From Nanobdellota archaeon (GTDB lineage Archaea > Nanobdellota > Nanobdellia > Woesearchaeales > JAHJEM01), in assembly GCA_018825425.1 (NCBI GenBank), contig JAHJEM010000139.1, positions 1 through 32,233 on the forward strand: DNA of 32,233 bases, given 5' to 3'. Position numbers and translations under genes: made by a program. Below the pieces are notes generated by a model. The model saw only the letters and a program-made list of their open reading frames with translations, was not told where the DNA came from and did no database searches. This document shows positions 1 to 9,525 of this stretch, piece after piece. Numbering within the stretch: position 1 is the first letter of the stretch; every line of letters begins with the position of its first letter.

Positions 1-1
1 T

Positions 2-232
2 CAACAGACCAATAGGGAATTAAATGATCAACAACATTGGATAGAACTTATTGTTGCTGGAGCAAAAGAGAGTAAAGATAAACTTCCTGCTGAGGATCAG
101 AACGGTCCAAAGGGTCACAGAATTGATGAAGTCAGAGATGGTTTTATACGTATGGTCCAAAGAAAGGGGAAACTAGAACAACACTTCTTTACTGTATTTG
201 ACAAGCTACTAAAGGGAGAGCTTCAACCTTAG
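2..232 (+). CDS. 3' end of an unidentified protein (partial, truncated by window edge)
   Basis: Open frame from base 2 to TAG at 230-232 (...QQTNRELNDQQHWIELIVAGAKESKDKLPAEDQNGPKGHRIDEVRDGFIRMVQRKGKLEQHFFTVFDKLLKGELQP*). Tail-to-tail with the next minus-strand gene. Confidence 0.55.
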   Translation, partial: QQTNRELNDQQHWIELIVAGAKESKDKLPAEDQNGPKGHRIDEVRDGFIRMVQRKGKLEQHFFTVFDKLLKGELQP

Positions 233-774
233 CTTTTCTCATACAATCCAATCAATTCTGCCTTATCAATGGTGTGAGCACCTATCTTTTCTAAGAAGTT
301 GTCCTTGGTAACATCCTCGAGCTCTTCCACGTCCAATGCGTAGAGTGTATGGACATATTTGTGTTTTCCGCTTGGAGGGCAGGGACCACCATAGTCTTCT
401 TTTCCAAAATCGTTTGGAACTTGGCTTCCTTCATAGGTTCCTTTCTCAAATCCAGTGCTTGCCCGTGGAATGTTGTAGACTTGCCAGTGTACCCAACCAT
501 CACCTGGAGCATCTGGATCGAATATTCGTAGAGCAAAACTCTTGGTCTCTTTTGGCACCCCACTCCATTTAAGATGAGGACTCAAATCCTCTCCTTGGCA
601 AGTGAGTTCTCTTGGCATATCTGAATTGTGTTCAAAATTTGATTCTAGTTTCATTGCTTCCACCTCCGGTGGTATTTCCTCAGGTATTTGTTGAACATGA
701 TTTGTAGGCTCGGTTGGTATATCAGGCCCAGAACAGGCTACCAATAACACAGCCAGAATTAATAACCATTTCAT
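229..774 (-). CDS. PEBP/YbhB family (Raf kinase inhibitor-like) predicted lipoprotein
   Basis: Signal peptide with lipobox-like LLVACSG; PEBP landmarks LTCQGEDLSPHLKWSGVP, SFALRIFDPDAPGDGWVHWQVYNIP, YGGPCPPSGKHKYVHTLYALD. Confidence 0.88.
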   Translation of the reverse strand: MKWLLILAVLLVACSGPDIPTEPTNHVQQIPEEIPPEVEAMKLESNFEHNSDMPRELTCQGEDLSPHLKWSGVPKETKSFALRIFDPDAPGDGWVHWQVYNIPRASTGFEKGTYEGSQVPNDFGKEDYGGPCPPSGKHKYVHTLYALDVEELEDVTKDNFLEKIGAHTIDKAELIGLYEKS

Positions 775-884
775 GCAATCACCAAATGATGATATGTTTG
801 TTATGTTTAAAAAGGTTGTCCTAGACAGGTATATCTGAAAATGATGTATGTAGCAGCATCACAACCTCCATATTCCTAGAAATA

Positions 885-893
885 TTTATAAAG
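885..893 (+). promoter_or_regulatory. TATA box, about 30 bp from ATG (leaderless-type promoter)
   Basis: TTTATAAAG at 885-893, ATG at 915. Confidence 0.6.
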
Positions 894-914
894 CCCGAAT
901 ATGCAAAATACACT

Positions 915-3527
915 ATGAACCCTCGAGTTTGGCTGCTTACAATATTATTGCTCATAATACCTTTCTCATATGCAGCAAACTGTGGTGGGGGGACTGATTG
1001 TCAGTGCGGGGATTATTTGACTTCTAATCATGTCATGGACTATGATCTTACTGGTTGTGATGGTCATGGTATACGGATTGCAACAGCAGGTCTAATCTTA
1101 GACTGCAACAACAAGCAGATTCAAGGTATTGATTACAGGTCTACAGGTGTTGATATCACAAACAGTGAGATAACTGTGAAGAATTGCAAGATAAACAAGT
1201 TCGGGACTGGAATCAACATTCATGAATGCAATGATTGTGAGATAACTGATAATAAGATCTATGACCACGATGGTTATGCTATCAGACTCTCAGGATCAGT
1301 GGATTCTTCAGGTGTAATAATCACTGGTAATGAATTGTATGATATTGATCATTATACCTTGACAATCGAGAGCTCCAATGTCCATGGCACCACAATAGAT
1401 GACAATTACATCCATGATAATCCTCAGCACGGCATAATTATCAAAGGCAATGATCATGTGGTTACAAATAATCGTCTTAGGAACAATGGTTATGGAAGTG
1501 GTCATTATCCTGGAATTGAAGCGAGCGCAATCGGAGGACAACACTTTGATAATGCAGAAATCTCAGGTAATACAATAAATGGTGAACAGTACAAAGCAAT
1601 ATATCTTGCAGGATATGTCACGAATTCTGAGGTTACTGACAATGAGATAACAGGATGCAGAAGTCAAGGAATATATTTAGGACCTCATTCAGAAAATGTG
1701 GATATTATTGACAATCATATTACAGGAGGGGGCAGATCACAAGGATATGGTGTTGACTTGTGGAGTTTGGGACCGGATATAACCTTCAGTAATAATTTTG
1801 TGTGCAATTACATGAACGATGTATTCTGTCATGGAACAGGTACAGTCGTAACAGGGTCTGGAAACACTTTTTCAGTGCTCTACAATGGTAATGGTGCTTG
1901 CGATGGCGTTACATATTCTCCTTGTCCTGCATCTTGTGGAAACACAGTAGTTGAAGGAAGCGAACAATGCGATGATGGCAATCATGATAATGGGGACGGA
2001 TGCGATGCTTACTGCAGGACCGAAGCGTGTGGTAATGGACGTATTGATGCAGGAGAAGAATGCGACGATAACAATGTCGTAAATGGAGATGGATGCAACA
2101 GCCAATGCCAGACCGAAGTACTGGTCGAGATCTGTACCAATGGAATTGATGATGATCTAGATTCATATATTGATTGCTATGATTCAGACTGTACCTCAAA
2201 TCCTGCTTGTGTCCCTGACGAGATATGCAACAATGCATATGACGATGATGGAGACGGTTATTCTGACTGCTATGACACTGATTGTGCAGATTATCCTGCA
2301 TGCATGGATGACGAGATATGCAATAATGGATTAGATGATGACGATGACGGAGATGAAGACTGTGATGACTCTGACTGCAGCTCAAGTCAATATTGTCAAG
2401 ATTCTGAGATCTGTGACAATGATGAGGACGATGATGACGATGGAGACACTGACTGCGATGATTCTGACTGTGCTGATCTAAGCATATGTGATACAGGACT
2501 TGAGATTTGTGACAATGATGAGGACGATGATGACGATGGAGACACAGATTGTGATGATTCTGATTGTGAAAACGAGAGTATATGCATTGATCCTCCTGAC
2601 TATGAACTTTCATGTGTGAATGGAATAGACGACGATGCTGATGGAGATACTGACTGCGATGATGATGATTGCCTATTGGTTCCAAACTGCTATGACTTCA
2701 ATCAAACCAACCAGACAAACCAGTCTCAACCAAACAATCAGAGCAACCAGTCCAACCAATCAAGCCCTCCTCCAGAAGATCCTGTCTTCAAGACAATAGA
2801 GACTAATCTGCCAGGTATAACGATTGATGTGGAAACAACAAATAAATTCCCAATCTGTACACTAGAAGAAAAGGCAATAACCAATCTACCAAAAGGTGAT
2901 GCACTTTACAGTATTCATTTCATCAATTGTGACATAGAGACTGAGGCCCAGAAGATAATTTTCACTGTGACTGCCAATTCTAAGGAACCCCTTATCTTTC
3001 ACAAACAAGGAGCCACATGGAATAGCATTGATTTGGACGATGTGTATACCCATGGAGTTTCAACTGAAGTATCTGTCGTGTACCAAGGAATTGGTGACTA
3101 TGCTGTCATTATTCCTGATGAAGAAGAACCAGATGATCCTGTAGACGAAGACCCGACTGAAGTGGAAACAGGTGGTGGAATGTCTGTCTGGATAATAATA
3201 TTCGTGATAGCAGGAGTTGTTGTTCTTGGAGGAACTATTGGCTTTCTATATTTGAATAGAGAACATAATCACAAACAGGCTAATCCGAATATGATAACAC
3301 CAGAAGTGCACGAAACAGTACATAGAAGCATAAAAAGTGGTGCCAAACCAGAAAAAGTACATAATGTATTAGCACACAATGGATGGAAACCTGAAGAAGT
3401 GAAAAAAGTTATCCATACATATAGAAATGTACCAAATAAATACCAGAAAACACCATATCAGACAATTGAAAAACACAGGGCTGATTTCATGGACAAAGCG
3501 TTTTCTAGTGATTCGGACAAAAAATAG
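915..3527 (+). CDS. Secreted/membrane-anchored right-handed beta-helix protein with DUF4215-like Cys-rich repeats, six MopE-like acidic Cys repeats, a C-terminal TM helix and a cytoplasmic helical tail
   Basis: N-terminal signal peptide; NosD-like beta-helix text (ITDNKIYDHDGYAIRL...); CGNGRIDAGEECDDNNVVNGDGCNSQC; repeated EICxNxxDDDxDGxxDCxDxDC; TM segment VWIIIFVIAGVVVLGGTIGFLYL near the C-terminus. Confidence 0.85.
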   Translation: MNPRVWLLTILLLIIPFSYAANCGGGTDCQCGDYLTSNHVMDYDLTGCDGHGIRIATAGLILDCNNKQIQGIDYRSTGVDITNSEITVKNCKINKFGTGINIHECNDCEITDNKIYDHDGYAIRLSGSVDSSGVIITGNELYDIDHYTLTIESSNVHGTTIDDNYIHDNPQHGIIIKGNDHVVTNNRLRNNGYGSGHYPGIEASAIGGQHFDNAEISGNTINGEQYKAIYLAGYVTNSEVTDNEITGCRSQGIYLGPHSENVDIIDNHITGGGRSQGYGVDLWSLGPDITFSNNFVCNYMNDVFCHGTGTVVTGSGNTFSVLYNGNGACDGVTYSPCPASCGNTVVEGSEQCDDGNHDNGDGCDAYCRTEACGNGRIDAGEECDDNNVVNGDGCNSQCQTEVLVEICTNGIDDDLDSYIDCYDSDCTSNPACVPDEICNNAYDDDGDGYSDCYDTDCADYPACMDDEICNNGLDDDDDGDEDCDDSDCSSSQYCQDSEICDNDEDDDDDGDTDCDDSDCADLSICDTGLEICDNDEDDDDDGDTDCDDSDCENESICIDPPDYELSCVNGIDDDADGDTDCDDDDCLLVPNCYDFNQTNQTNQSQPNNQSNQSNQSSPPPEDPVFKTIETNLPGITIDVETTNKFPICTLEEKAITNLPKGDALYSIHFINCDIETEAQKIIFTVTANSKEPLIFHKQGATWNSIDLDDVYTHGVSTEVSVVYQGIGDYAVIIPDEEEPDDPVDEDPTEVETGGGMSVWIIIFVIAGVVVLGGTIGFLYLNREHNHKQANPNMITPEVHETVHRSIKSGAKPEKVHNVLAHNGWKPEEVKKVIHTYRNVPNKYQKTPYQTIEKHRADFMDKAFSSDSDKK
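2127..2690 (+). repeat. Coding tandem repeats encoding six EIC(D/N)N..DDDxDG.xDC.DxDC units
   Basis: Six tandem units read in the translation; two units (2406-2472 and 2502-2568) are nearly identical at DNA level, 96 bp apart. Confidence 0.85.
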
Positions 3528-3563
3528 CCCGAGAAACCATCTCTTCCCAAGGAATGGGAAACT

Positions 3564-3572
3564 TTTATAAAT
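3564..3572 (+). promoter_or_regulatory. TATA box of second beta-helix protein gene
   Basis: TTTATAAAT, 31 bp upstream of ATG 3595. Confidence 0.6.
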
Positions 3573-3594
3573 CCTAAACCTCAGAATTGTAGGT

Positions 3595-6500
3595 ATGGCA
3601 AAGCAGATTGATCCAAAGCAGTATATGGTGCTGCTTTTCATAATGATTGCAATTTTCTCAAGCTTTTACGCCGCAATGCAACCTGATGGTCAATTGAATC
3701 TTTATGGTAAGGCTGTAGGAGATTGTATCACGCCTGATGAGTTAGAGGTTTTTGCCAACCAATACATAATCAGCGATGATGTGAATTTGTGTCCTGGGGA
3801 CTATACCATTGATAGGACAATGACAATAGCAAATGATGACATCACTGTGGATTGCAGTGGAGCCACTTTAAGAAACCCATATTTCCAGTCCTCAAAGAAA
3901 CGGTTGGAAGTCAAGGCATGTGTCATAGTTGATGGAAATATTGTTTTTTCTAATTCGGATGATACAATAATAAAAGAGAATATATTCTTGGAGACAAGAG
4001 TGCGGTTTGATGGAGACAGCGCAGATGGAATAAACATTAGTAACAATACTTTTAGGATGAATGACGCTGCTGCTTCAATTCATTTGTATCATATAACTGA
4101 CAGCTTAGTCTACAGCAACACATACTCCTGCGATTATATGTCTGCTTCAATGGTATCTCTGATGGATTCAGACAACAATGATATAATTTCAAATGATATT
4201 AGAGGAGAGTGCCATGGCGCAGGTATCGGACTGGTACGGTCTTCGAGCAATCTGATCAGCCACAACAGCATCAAAAAGATACAGACAGGTATTGCGATCA
4301 GTTCTGATTCAGACGATAATGTAATCGAGCATAACAGCATTCTAAGATCATCTGGTGCAACCAATGGTCTTAATTCTGGAATAACGGTGAGTGGATCAGA
4401 TAATACCCTGGTCAGGAACAATAGCGTCAATGAGACCTCAGGTTCTGCTATCAGAGTAAGGTCAGGAACAACCAATCTCCGGCTTTATGATAATTTCATC
4501 TGCAAGAACAATCCAGGATATTATGACAGGGATATCAAGTGTGAGAATGCACCAAGTGGTGCTGTTACCGGAGCAAGAAATTATATTGGAAGGATACATA
4601 CAGATTGTGTTGTTAGTGGTTTTGAGAAGTGGGATTGTCCATATTGTGGAAACAATAAGGCTGAATATGCTGTGGGAGAAGAATGTGACGGAAACGATAT
4701 GGGTAAATATACTTGTCTTGACTATGATTACAATCGCGGGTTCTTGGACTGCAATCCACCAGGATCAGACAACGAATGCAAATACAATTTTGATTCCTGC
4801 AGTGATGAGTGTTATGATGATGTAACAGAGCCAATCTATGAACCGGTTAAGATGTGCCCAGGAACCTATACGCTTGAGAATAAAATTGTCGTCGGGGTAC
4901 AAAGAGTCTTTGATTGTGCAGGCTCAACCCTAATAGCGGGTGCAGATACTTATGCATTCCAACTGGGAGACTATGCAGAGGTTAGGAATTGTCATCTCAA
5001 GAATTTTGAGGTTGGTGTTTATGTTAAAGGCAGATGGGAATCCGCAGGCCACCAAGGATGGACGTTACATGATCCAAAGATCAAAGATATGAACATTGAA
5101 GACTGCAAGACAGGTATCTATGCATGGATGGTACCTAACTTGTTTATCAATAATACCAATATTACTGGAACAGACCTATTTGGTTTAAGAGTCTCACATA
5201 TTGAGGCTGCCAAGCTTTACAACATTAAATCATGTGACAATGTGAATAGCAGGGATTTCAATTGGGCACAATATGTACAAGACTACAGTACTCCTGCGAC
5301 TGGAGATGACTTGTTCTTCCAAAATGCTCATGTTAGTGTACCAAATCCAGGTATAACCTGGCAACCATGTTATGGACCTCCACCAGTAGAAATATGCAAC
5401 AATGAACTTGATGATGACTCAGACGACTTGATTGACTGTGATGATCCAGACTGCACAACAAATCCAAACTGCATCCCAGGAGCAGAGATCTGCGATAATG
5501 AGATTGATGATGATTCAGATCAGCTAATTGATTGTGATGATCCCGACTGCGAAAGTGCAGAAGCATGCAGAGGAGATCCACTGCCAGGAGCTCCACCAGA
5601 GATCTGCGATAATGGTATTGACGATGACCAAGATGAGTTTGTAGATTGTTTTGATATGGATTGTCTTGACTTCTGTGATAGTGGTGAAAATCCTGATGCA
5701 GGAAATGGCGATGATGGCGGAGACGACGAGGGATCTGGAGCTGGTGATGATGGTTCTGGAGATGACAACAGCCCTGGTGACTATGAATACGAACGCTTCT
5801 GTGACAACCTATTTGATGACGATGATGACGGCTTGCTTGATTGTGAAGATGATGACTGCCTCCGAGTTCCAGAATGTGAAGATATCTTCTATGACGATGA
5901 TGATCTGTGGAACCTAGATCCAGATGATCTGGACTGGGAGTTGGATGGTTTAGATGATGATGTGTACAATACACCTGCTGATCCTCCACCTGAAAACATT
6001 CCATTGGAGAAATCTCTTACTACCAATGTAGAAGGAATGACACTCATAGTGGAAACCACCAATGCAGAACCTACTTGTTATGTGGAGACCAAAACTCCTG
6101 CAATAATGCCTGCAGGAGAAGTAGTGTACTCAATTGAACTATTTGATTGTGATATCCAGACCAATGCAAAATATGTGATCTTTGATATCCAAGGAATTGA
6201 TCAGACAGACAACATAATCAGTGCATACTATGGAACAGCTACAGGATGGAGAAAACTTCAATCTTCAGATGCAGAGGTCATAGATCAGAACTTAAAGATG
6301 CTTTTCCAGGGAAGAGGCAACTATGCAATCATGTCTGCTGAACCAACATATGACAGGAGAGATCCTGCCAACGAAGAGCCTACAGATATTGAATCTTCCT
6401 CATTCTCATTCACTGGACTTATCATTATGTTGATATCAGTACTTGTTGTTGGAAGCATAATATTCCTTTATTTCCATAGAGAGATGCTTCATCTGCAGTT

Positions 6501-6723
6501 CCCTCACAACAAGATGACTCCTGACGTAAACAATGTATTCCAGAAGTCAATGAAACAAGGGAAAAATTCTGAACAGATCCAGAAAGTTTTCGTGAAAAAT
6601 GGCTGGCAGGATGCCCAGATACAAAGGATGGTTGAACAGAAGATGAGCTCACCAAAAAAGAAAGTAAACAAAGATAAGTTTGGCAAGCGATCTGATATGA
6701 TAAGCAATGCTTTTTCTAAGTGA
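3595..6723 (+). CDS. Tandem paralogue: secreted beta-helix protein with MopE-like acidic Cys repeats, C-terminal TM helix and helical tail
   Basis: N-terminal TM/signal segment; beta-helix region; four EICxNxxDDDxDxxxDCxDxDC units; C-terminal region homologous to 915..3527 (ETTN.xPxCxxE...YSIxxxxCDIxTxAxxxIF...QGxGxYA); TM and GW-containing tail. Confidence 0.85.
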   Translation: MAKQIDPKQYMVLLFIMIAIFSSFYAAMQPDGQLNLYGKAVGDCITPDELEVFANQYIISDDVNLCPGDYTIDRTMTIANDDITVDCSGATLRNPYFQSSKKRLEVKACVIVDGNIVFSNSDDTIIKENIFLETRVRFDGDSADGINISNNTFRMNDAAASIHLYHITDSLVYSNTYSCDYMSASMVSLMDSDNNDIISNDIRGECHGAGIGLVRSSSNLISHNSIKKIQTGIAISSDSDDNVIEHNSILRSSGATNGLNSGITVSGSDNTLVRNNSVNETSGSAIRVRSGTTNLRLYDNFICKNNPGYYDRDIKCENAPSGAVTGARNYIGRIHTDCVVSGFEKWDCPYCGNNKAEYAVGEECDGNDMGKYTCLDYDYNRGFLDCNPPGSDNECKYNFDSCSDECYDDVTEPIYEPVKMCPGTYTLENKIVVGVQRVFDCAGSTLIAGADTYAFQLGDYAEVRNCHLKNFEVGVYVKGRWESAGHQGWTLHDPKIKDMNIEDCKTGIYAWMVPNLFINNTNITGTDLFGLRVSHIEAAKLYNIKSCDNVNSRDFNWAQYVQDYSTPATGDDLFFQNAHVSVPNPGITWQPCYGPPPVEICNNELDDDSDDLIDCDDPDCTTNPNCIPGAEICDNEIDDDSDQLIDCDDPDCESAEACRGDPLPGAPPEICDNGIDDDQDEFVDCFDMDCLDFCDSGENPDAGNGDDGGDDEGSGAGDDGSGDDNSPGDYEYERFCDNLFDDDDDGLLDCEDDDCLRVPECEDIFYDDDDLWNLDPDDLDWELDGLDDDVYNTPADPPPENIPLEKSLTTNVEGMTLIVETTNAEPTCYVETKTPAIMPAGEVVYSIELFDCDIQTNAKYVIFDIQGIDQTDNIISAYYGTATGWRKLQSSDAEVIDQNLKMLFQGRGNYAIMSAEPTYDRRDPANEEPTDIESSSFSFTGLIIMLISVLVVGSIIFLYFHREMLHLQFPHNKMTPDVNNVFQKSMKQGKNSEQIQKVFVKNGWQDAQIQRMVEQKMSSPKKKVNKDKFGKRSDMISNAFSK
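5389..5877 (+). repeat. Coding repeats encoding four MopE-like acidic Cys units, interrupted by a Gly/Asp-rich linker
   Basis: EICNNELDDDSDDLIDCDDPDC, EICDNEIDDDSDQLIDCDDPDC, EICDNGIDDDQDEFVDCFDMDC, RFCDNLFDDDDDGLLDCEDDDC. Confidence 0.8.
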
Positions 6724-6798
6724 TCAAAAATATTGAAATTAGTTAAATAGATTATGATTTGAGAATATATTTAAATACACTTGACAAATCATAACAGT

Positions 6799-7587
6799 AT
6801 GAAAGAACAATGTACAGCTAAGCTACATGATCTTACTGGAAAAAAGCACATCATTTTCGTATCCAGAGGCAATGCTGCAATCAAGCTTGCATTGAAATAT
6901 GTCAAAGCACAAGGCAAGACTACACTCCTTTTCCAAGATCAAGGCGGTTGGATTACTTATGGACAGTTTGCAGACAGATTAAAGCTAGATCCAGCCAAAC
7001 TCAAAACAGATCATGGTCTTGTATCCCCTGATTTGCTCAGAAATCATAATGATTCTGCTCTGATTATCAATTCCATGCCAGCATATGCATTCCTACAGGA
7101 TATGAACCTTATATCCAAAGCCTGCAAAAACCAAAATATATTCTTAATAAATGATGTTTCAGGTAGCATAGGAACACCTGAGGCAAAATTTGGAGATCTA
7201 ATTCTGGGAAGTTTTGGAGCATCCAAACCAATTGAAGTAGGCAGTGGAGGATTCATAGCCACAGATTCAAAAGAAGTGTCTGAATTTATAGAAACAGAAC
7301 AAACAAGACTAGATTTTAAGAAGCTTAACCAGGCATTAGACCATCTCAAGCAAAGACTTGACACATACAAAAAAGCAAGAAGCGGTATACTAAAAGATCT
7401 TTCAAAGTATGATATTCTAAACCCTCATTCTTCTGGAATTAATGTAATCATCAAATACAATTCTGAAGAGGAGAAAGAGGATATTGAGAAGTACTGTAAA
7501 ACCCATAACTTTAAATATACTCTCTGTCCCAGGTATATTAGAGTGCTTGAAAAAGCAGTGTCAATTGAAATCAAGCAGTTGAGGTGA
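6799..7587 (+). CDS. Short PLP-fold protein resembling DegT/DnrJ/EryC1 aminotransferases
   Basis: VSRGNAAIKLALKYV; NDVSGSIGT; GDLILGSFGASKPIEVGSGGFIATDS with the candidate Schiff-base Lys. The track starts at TTG 6781, but ATG 6799 fits the upstream TATA (TATATTTAAATAC) better. Confidence 0.65.
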   Translation: MKEQCTAKLHDLTGKKHIIFVSRGNAAIKLALKYVKAQGKTTLLFQDQGGWITYGQFADRLKLDPAKLKTDHGLVSPDLLRNHNDSALIINSMPAYAFLQDMNLISKACKNQNIFLINDVSGSIGTPEAKFGDLILGSFGASKPIEVGSGGFIATDSKEVSEFIETEQTRLDFKKLNQALDHLKQRLDTYKKARSGILKDLSKYDILNPHSSGINVIIKYNSEEEKEDIEKYCKTHNFKYTLCPRYIRVLEKAVSIEIKQLR

Positions 7588-7593
7588 ATTGGG

Positions 7594-7989
7594 ATGAAAG
7601 AACCAGAATCTATGGACGAATTACTATTCTTTACAAATAGAGTTGTGGACAACGGAAGCATAAAAGCATGGATATGCAGGCCCCCGTGCCCAAAATGCAA
7701 CAAATTGATGGGAAAATCAATTAATCCTAAAACAGGTAAAGTTATTAAAAAGGCAGAAGATTACGAATGCCCTTCCTGTGGTTTTAAACAAGCCAAAGCA
7801 GACGTGGAAAAAGATTTAAGAGTGGAAGTGATTTACAAGTGCCCCTATTGCCAGCATGAGGGCGAAACCACAACAGAACATGTAAGAAAGACATGGCAGG
7901 GTGTCCCTTCTTTTATTTTTGAGTGTCAAGAATGCGGGCAAAAGATAGGTATAACCAAGAAGATGAAATCTCCGAAGAAAAAGAAGTGA
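7594..7989 (+). CDS. Multi zinc-ribbon protein, function unknown
   Basis: CPKC...CPSC, CPYC...CQEC paired CxxC motifs; basic C-terminus. Confidence 0.7.
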   Translation: MKEPESMDELLFFTNRVVDNGSIKAWICRPPCPKCNKLMGKSINPKTGKVIKKAEDYECPSCGFKQAKADVEKDLRVEVIYKCPYCQHEGETTTEHVRKTWQGVPSFIFECQECGQKIGITKKMKSPKKKK

Positions 7990-7993
7990 GCAA

Positions 7994-8356
7994 GTGAAAA
8001 ATATGAGTAAAGAAGACATTACAGAAAAAACAGTCCTTGGAATAATTGAGGATGTAGAATTCAAGCTTGAAGATGAAAACATGATAATCCAGGCCAAGAT
8101 AGATACTGGAGCCACCAAGAGCTCAATTGATATCAAGTTGGCATCAGAGCTCAAACTCGGACCTATTGTAAAATCCAAACTTGTAAAAAGTGCTCATGGT
8201 ACTAAGCTTAGGCCTATTGTATGGGCAGATATCGTGCTCAAGGGAAAGCCATTGCGTGCGGAATTCACGCTTGCAGACAGGACACACATGACATATCCTG
8301 TTCTGATCGGAGTGAATATTCTAAAGCAAGGATTTCTGGTTGATCCATCATTATAG
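7994..8356 (+). CDS. Retropepsin-like aspartic protease (RimB-like / PF05618-type), adjacent to RimK
   Basis: AKIDTGATKSSID (D-T-G-A active-site motif) and YPVLIGVNIL; gene pairing with the ATP-grasp ligase. GTG start; ATG 8003 is an alternative. Confidence 0.75.
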   Translation: MKNMSKEDITEKTVLGIIEDVEFKLEDENMIIQAKIDTGATKSSIDIKLASELKLGPIVKSKLVKSAHGTKLRPIVWADIVLKGKPLRAEFTLADRTHMTYPVLIGVNILKQGFLVDPSL

Positions 8357-8379
8357 CAATTCAATAATGAGGAATTTGT

Positions 8380-9504
8380 ATGGCAAAAAAAGTGAAGGAT
8401 TCAAAAAAAGGCAATGGACTTAAGGCTGCACTTGTCAGTTTAGGTGCTGTTTCAAGCCAGTGGACTGGCGAAGCCATGAAATCATACTTTGATGTTGTTG
8501 ATGAGATAGATCTGCGTACGGTTGAGGTGCATTTTTCAGGAAAAAAAGCAGTTGTTATGGTTAGTAACAGACCAATGAAAGACTATGATTGTGTTTATCT
8601 AAAAGGATCTTTTAGGTATGCAAACATCTTGTGTGCTATCTCGAACATACTTGAAAAACAATGTTATATGCCTCTCTCATCTGAAGCATTTACTGTGGTC
8701 CACGACAAGCTACTTACACAACTTGTCTTGGCAAGACATGGAATTCCAACACCTAAAACTTGGCTCAATCCGACTCCTGAATCTGCAAGAAAGCTGCTCG
8801 AAAACGCAAACTATCCTCTTATCATGAAATTTCCTCAAGGAACCCAAGGAAAAGGGGTAATGTTCGCAGAAAGCTATGCTGCTGCAAGCTCAATTCTTGA
8901 TGTACTCAGTTCTTTGAATCAACCATTCATAATCCAAGAATATATTGAGACAGGTAGCTCAGACTTACGACTTATAGTCATTGGAGATAAAGTCGTTGCA
9001 GGTATGAAAAGAACTGCAAGTATCAAAGAGAAGCGAGCAAATATTCATGCAGGTGGAAGAGCAGATCCTTTTGAACCGGATGAGTATCTAAAGAAGATCG
9101 CAGTGGATACTGCAAAGGTACTTGGATGTGAAATATGTGGTGTTGATGTGCTTCTCAGTGGTGCTAGAGGACCTTTGGTTATTGAAGCAAATATCAGTCC
9201 AGGATTACAAGGTATTCAAAAAGTGACTAAGGGAAGTATTGCTGACAAGATCGCAGCCCATCTCTACAAGAGAGCATATGATATGAAAAACAAGAGTATT
9301 GAAAAGGGATCAAAAAATATTCTTGCAGAAATTAATGGAGAACCAGCACACTGCCAAGAAATTATTTCGTCCCTTGACTTCCGAGGTACACGTATATTAC
9401 TTCCTGAAATTGTGACCAAGATGGCAAAATTCAGCCAGCATGAAGATTATCAGATATGTTTTGAAAAAGATAAGATTGTAATCAAACGTTTTAACATCGA
9501 TTAA
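8380..9504 (+). CDS. RimK-like ATP-grasp amino-acid ligase
   Basis: ATP-grasp landmarks: YPLIMKFPQGTQGKGVMFAE, FIIQEYIE, DLRLIVIGDKVVAGMKR, GCEICGVDVLLSGARGPLVIEANISPGLQGIQKVT. Confidence 0.85.
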   Translation: MAKKVKDSKKGNGLKAALVSLGAVSSQWTGEAMKSYFDVVDEIDLRTVEVHFSGKKAVVMVSNRPMKDYDCVYLKGSFRYANILCAISNILEKQCYMPLSSEAFTVVHDKLLTQLVLARHGIPTPKTWLNPTPESARKLLENANYPLIMKFPQGTQGKGVMFAESYAAASSILDVLSSLNQPFIIQEYIETGSSDLRLIVIGDKVVAGMKRTASIKEKRANIHAGGRADPFEPDEYLKKIAVDTAKVLGCEICGVDVLLSGARGPLVIEANISPGLQGIQKVTKGSIADKIAAHLYKRAYDMKNKSIEKGSKNILAEINGEPAHCQEIISSLDFRGTRILLPEIVTKMAKFSQHEDYQICFEKDKIVIKRFNID

Positions 9505-9525
9505 TGACAGAGATATTAACAAAAT

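Noticed and set aside
1909-2685. 258-aa minus-strand ORF (His-rich) and nested 2396..2587 Ser-rich ORF
   Set aside because: Antisense readings of the GAT/GAC-rich acidic repeats; composition is an artefact of low-complexity codons.
5333-6004. 223-aa His-rich minus ORF and other ORFs opposite the second repeat protein (5520..5768 -, 5651..5917 +)
   Set aside because: Same artefact of the Asp-rich coding region; no start or promoter context, no family signal.
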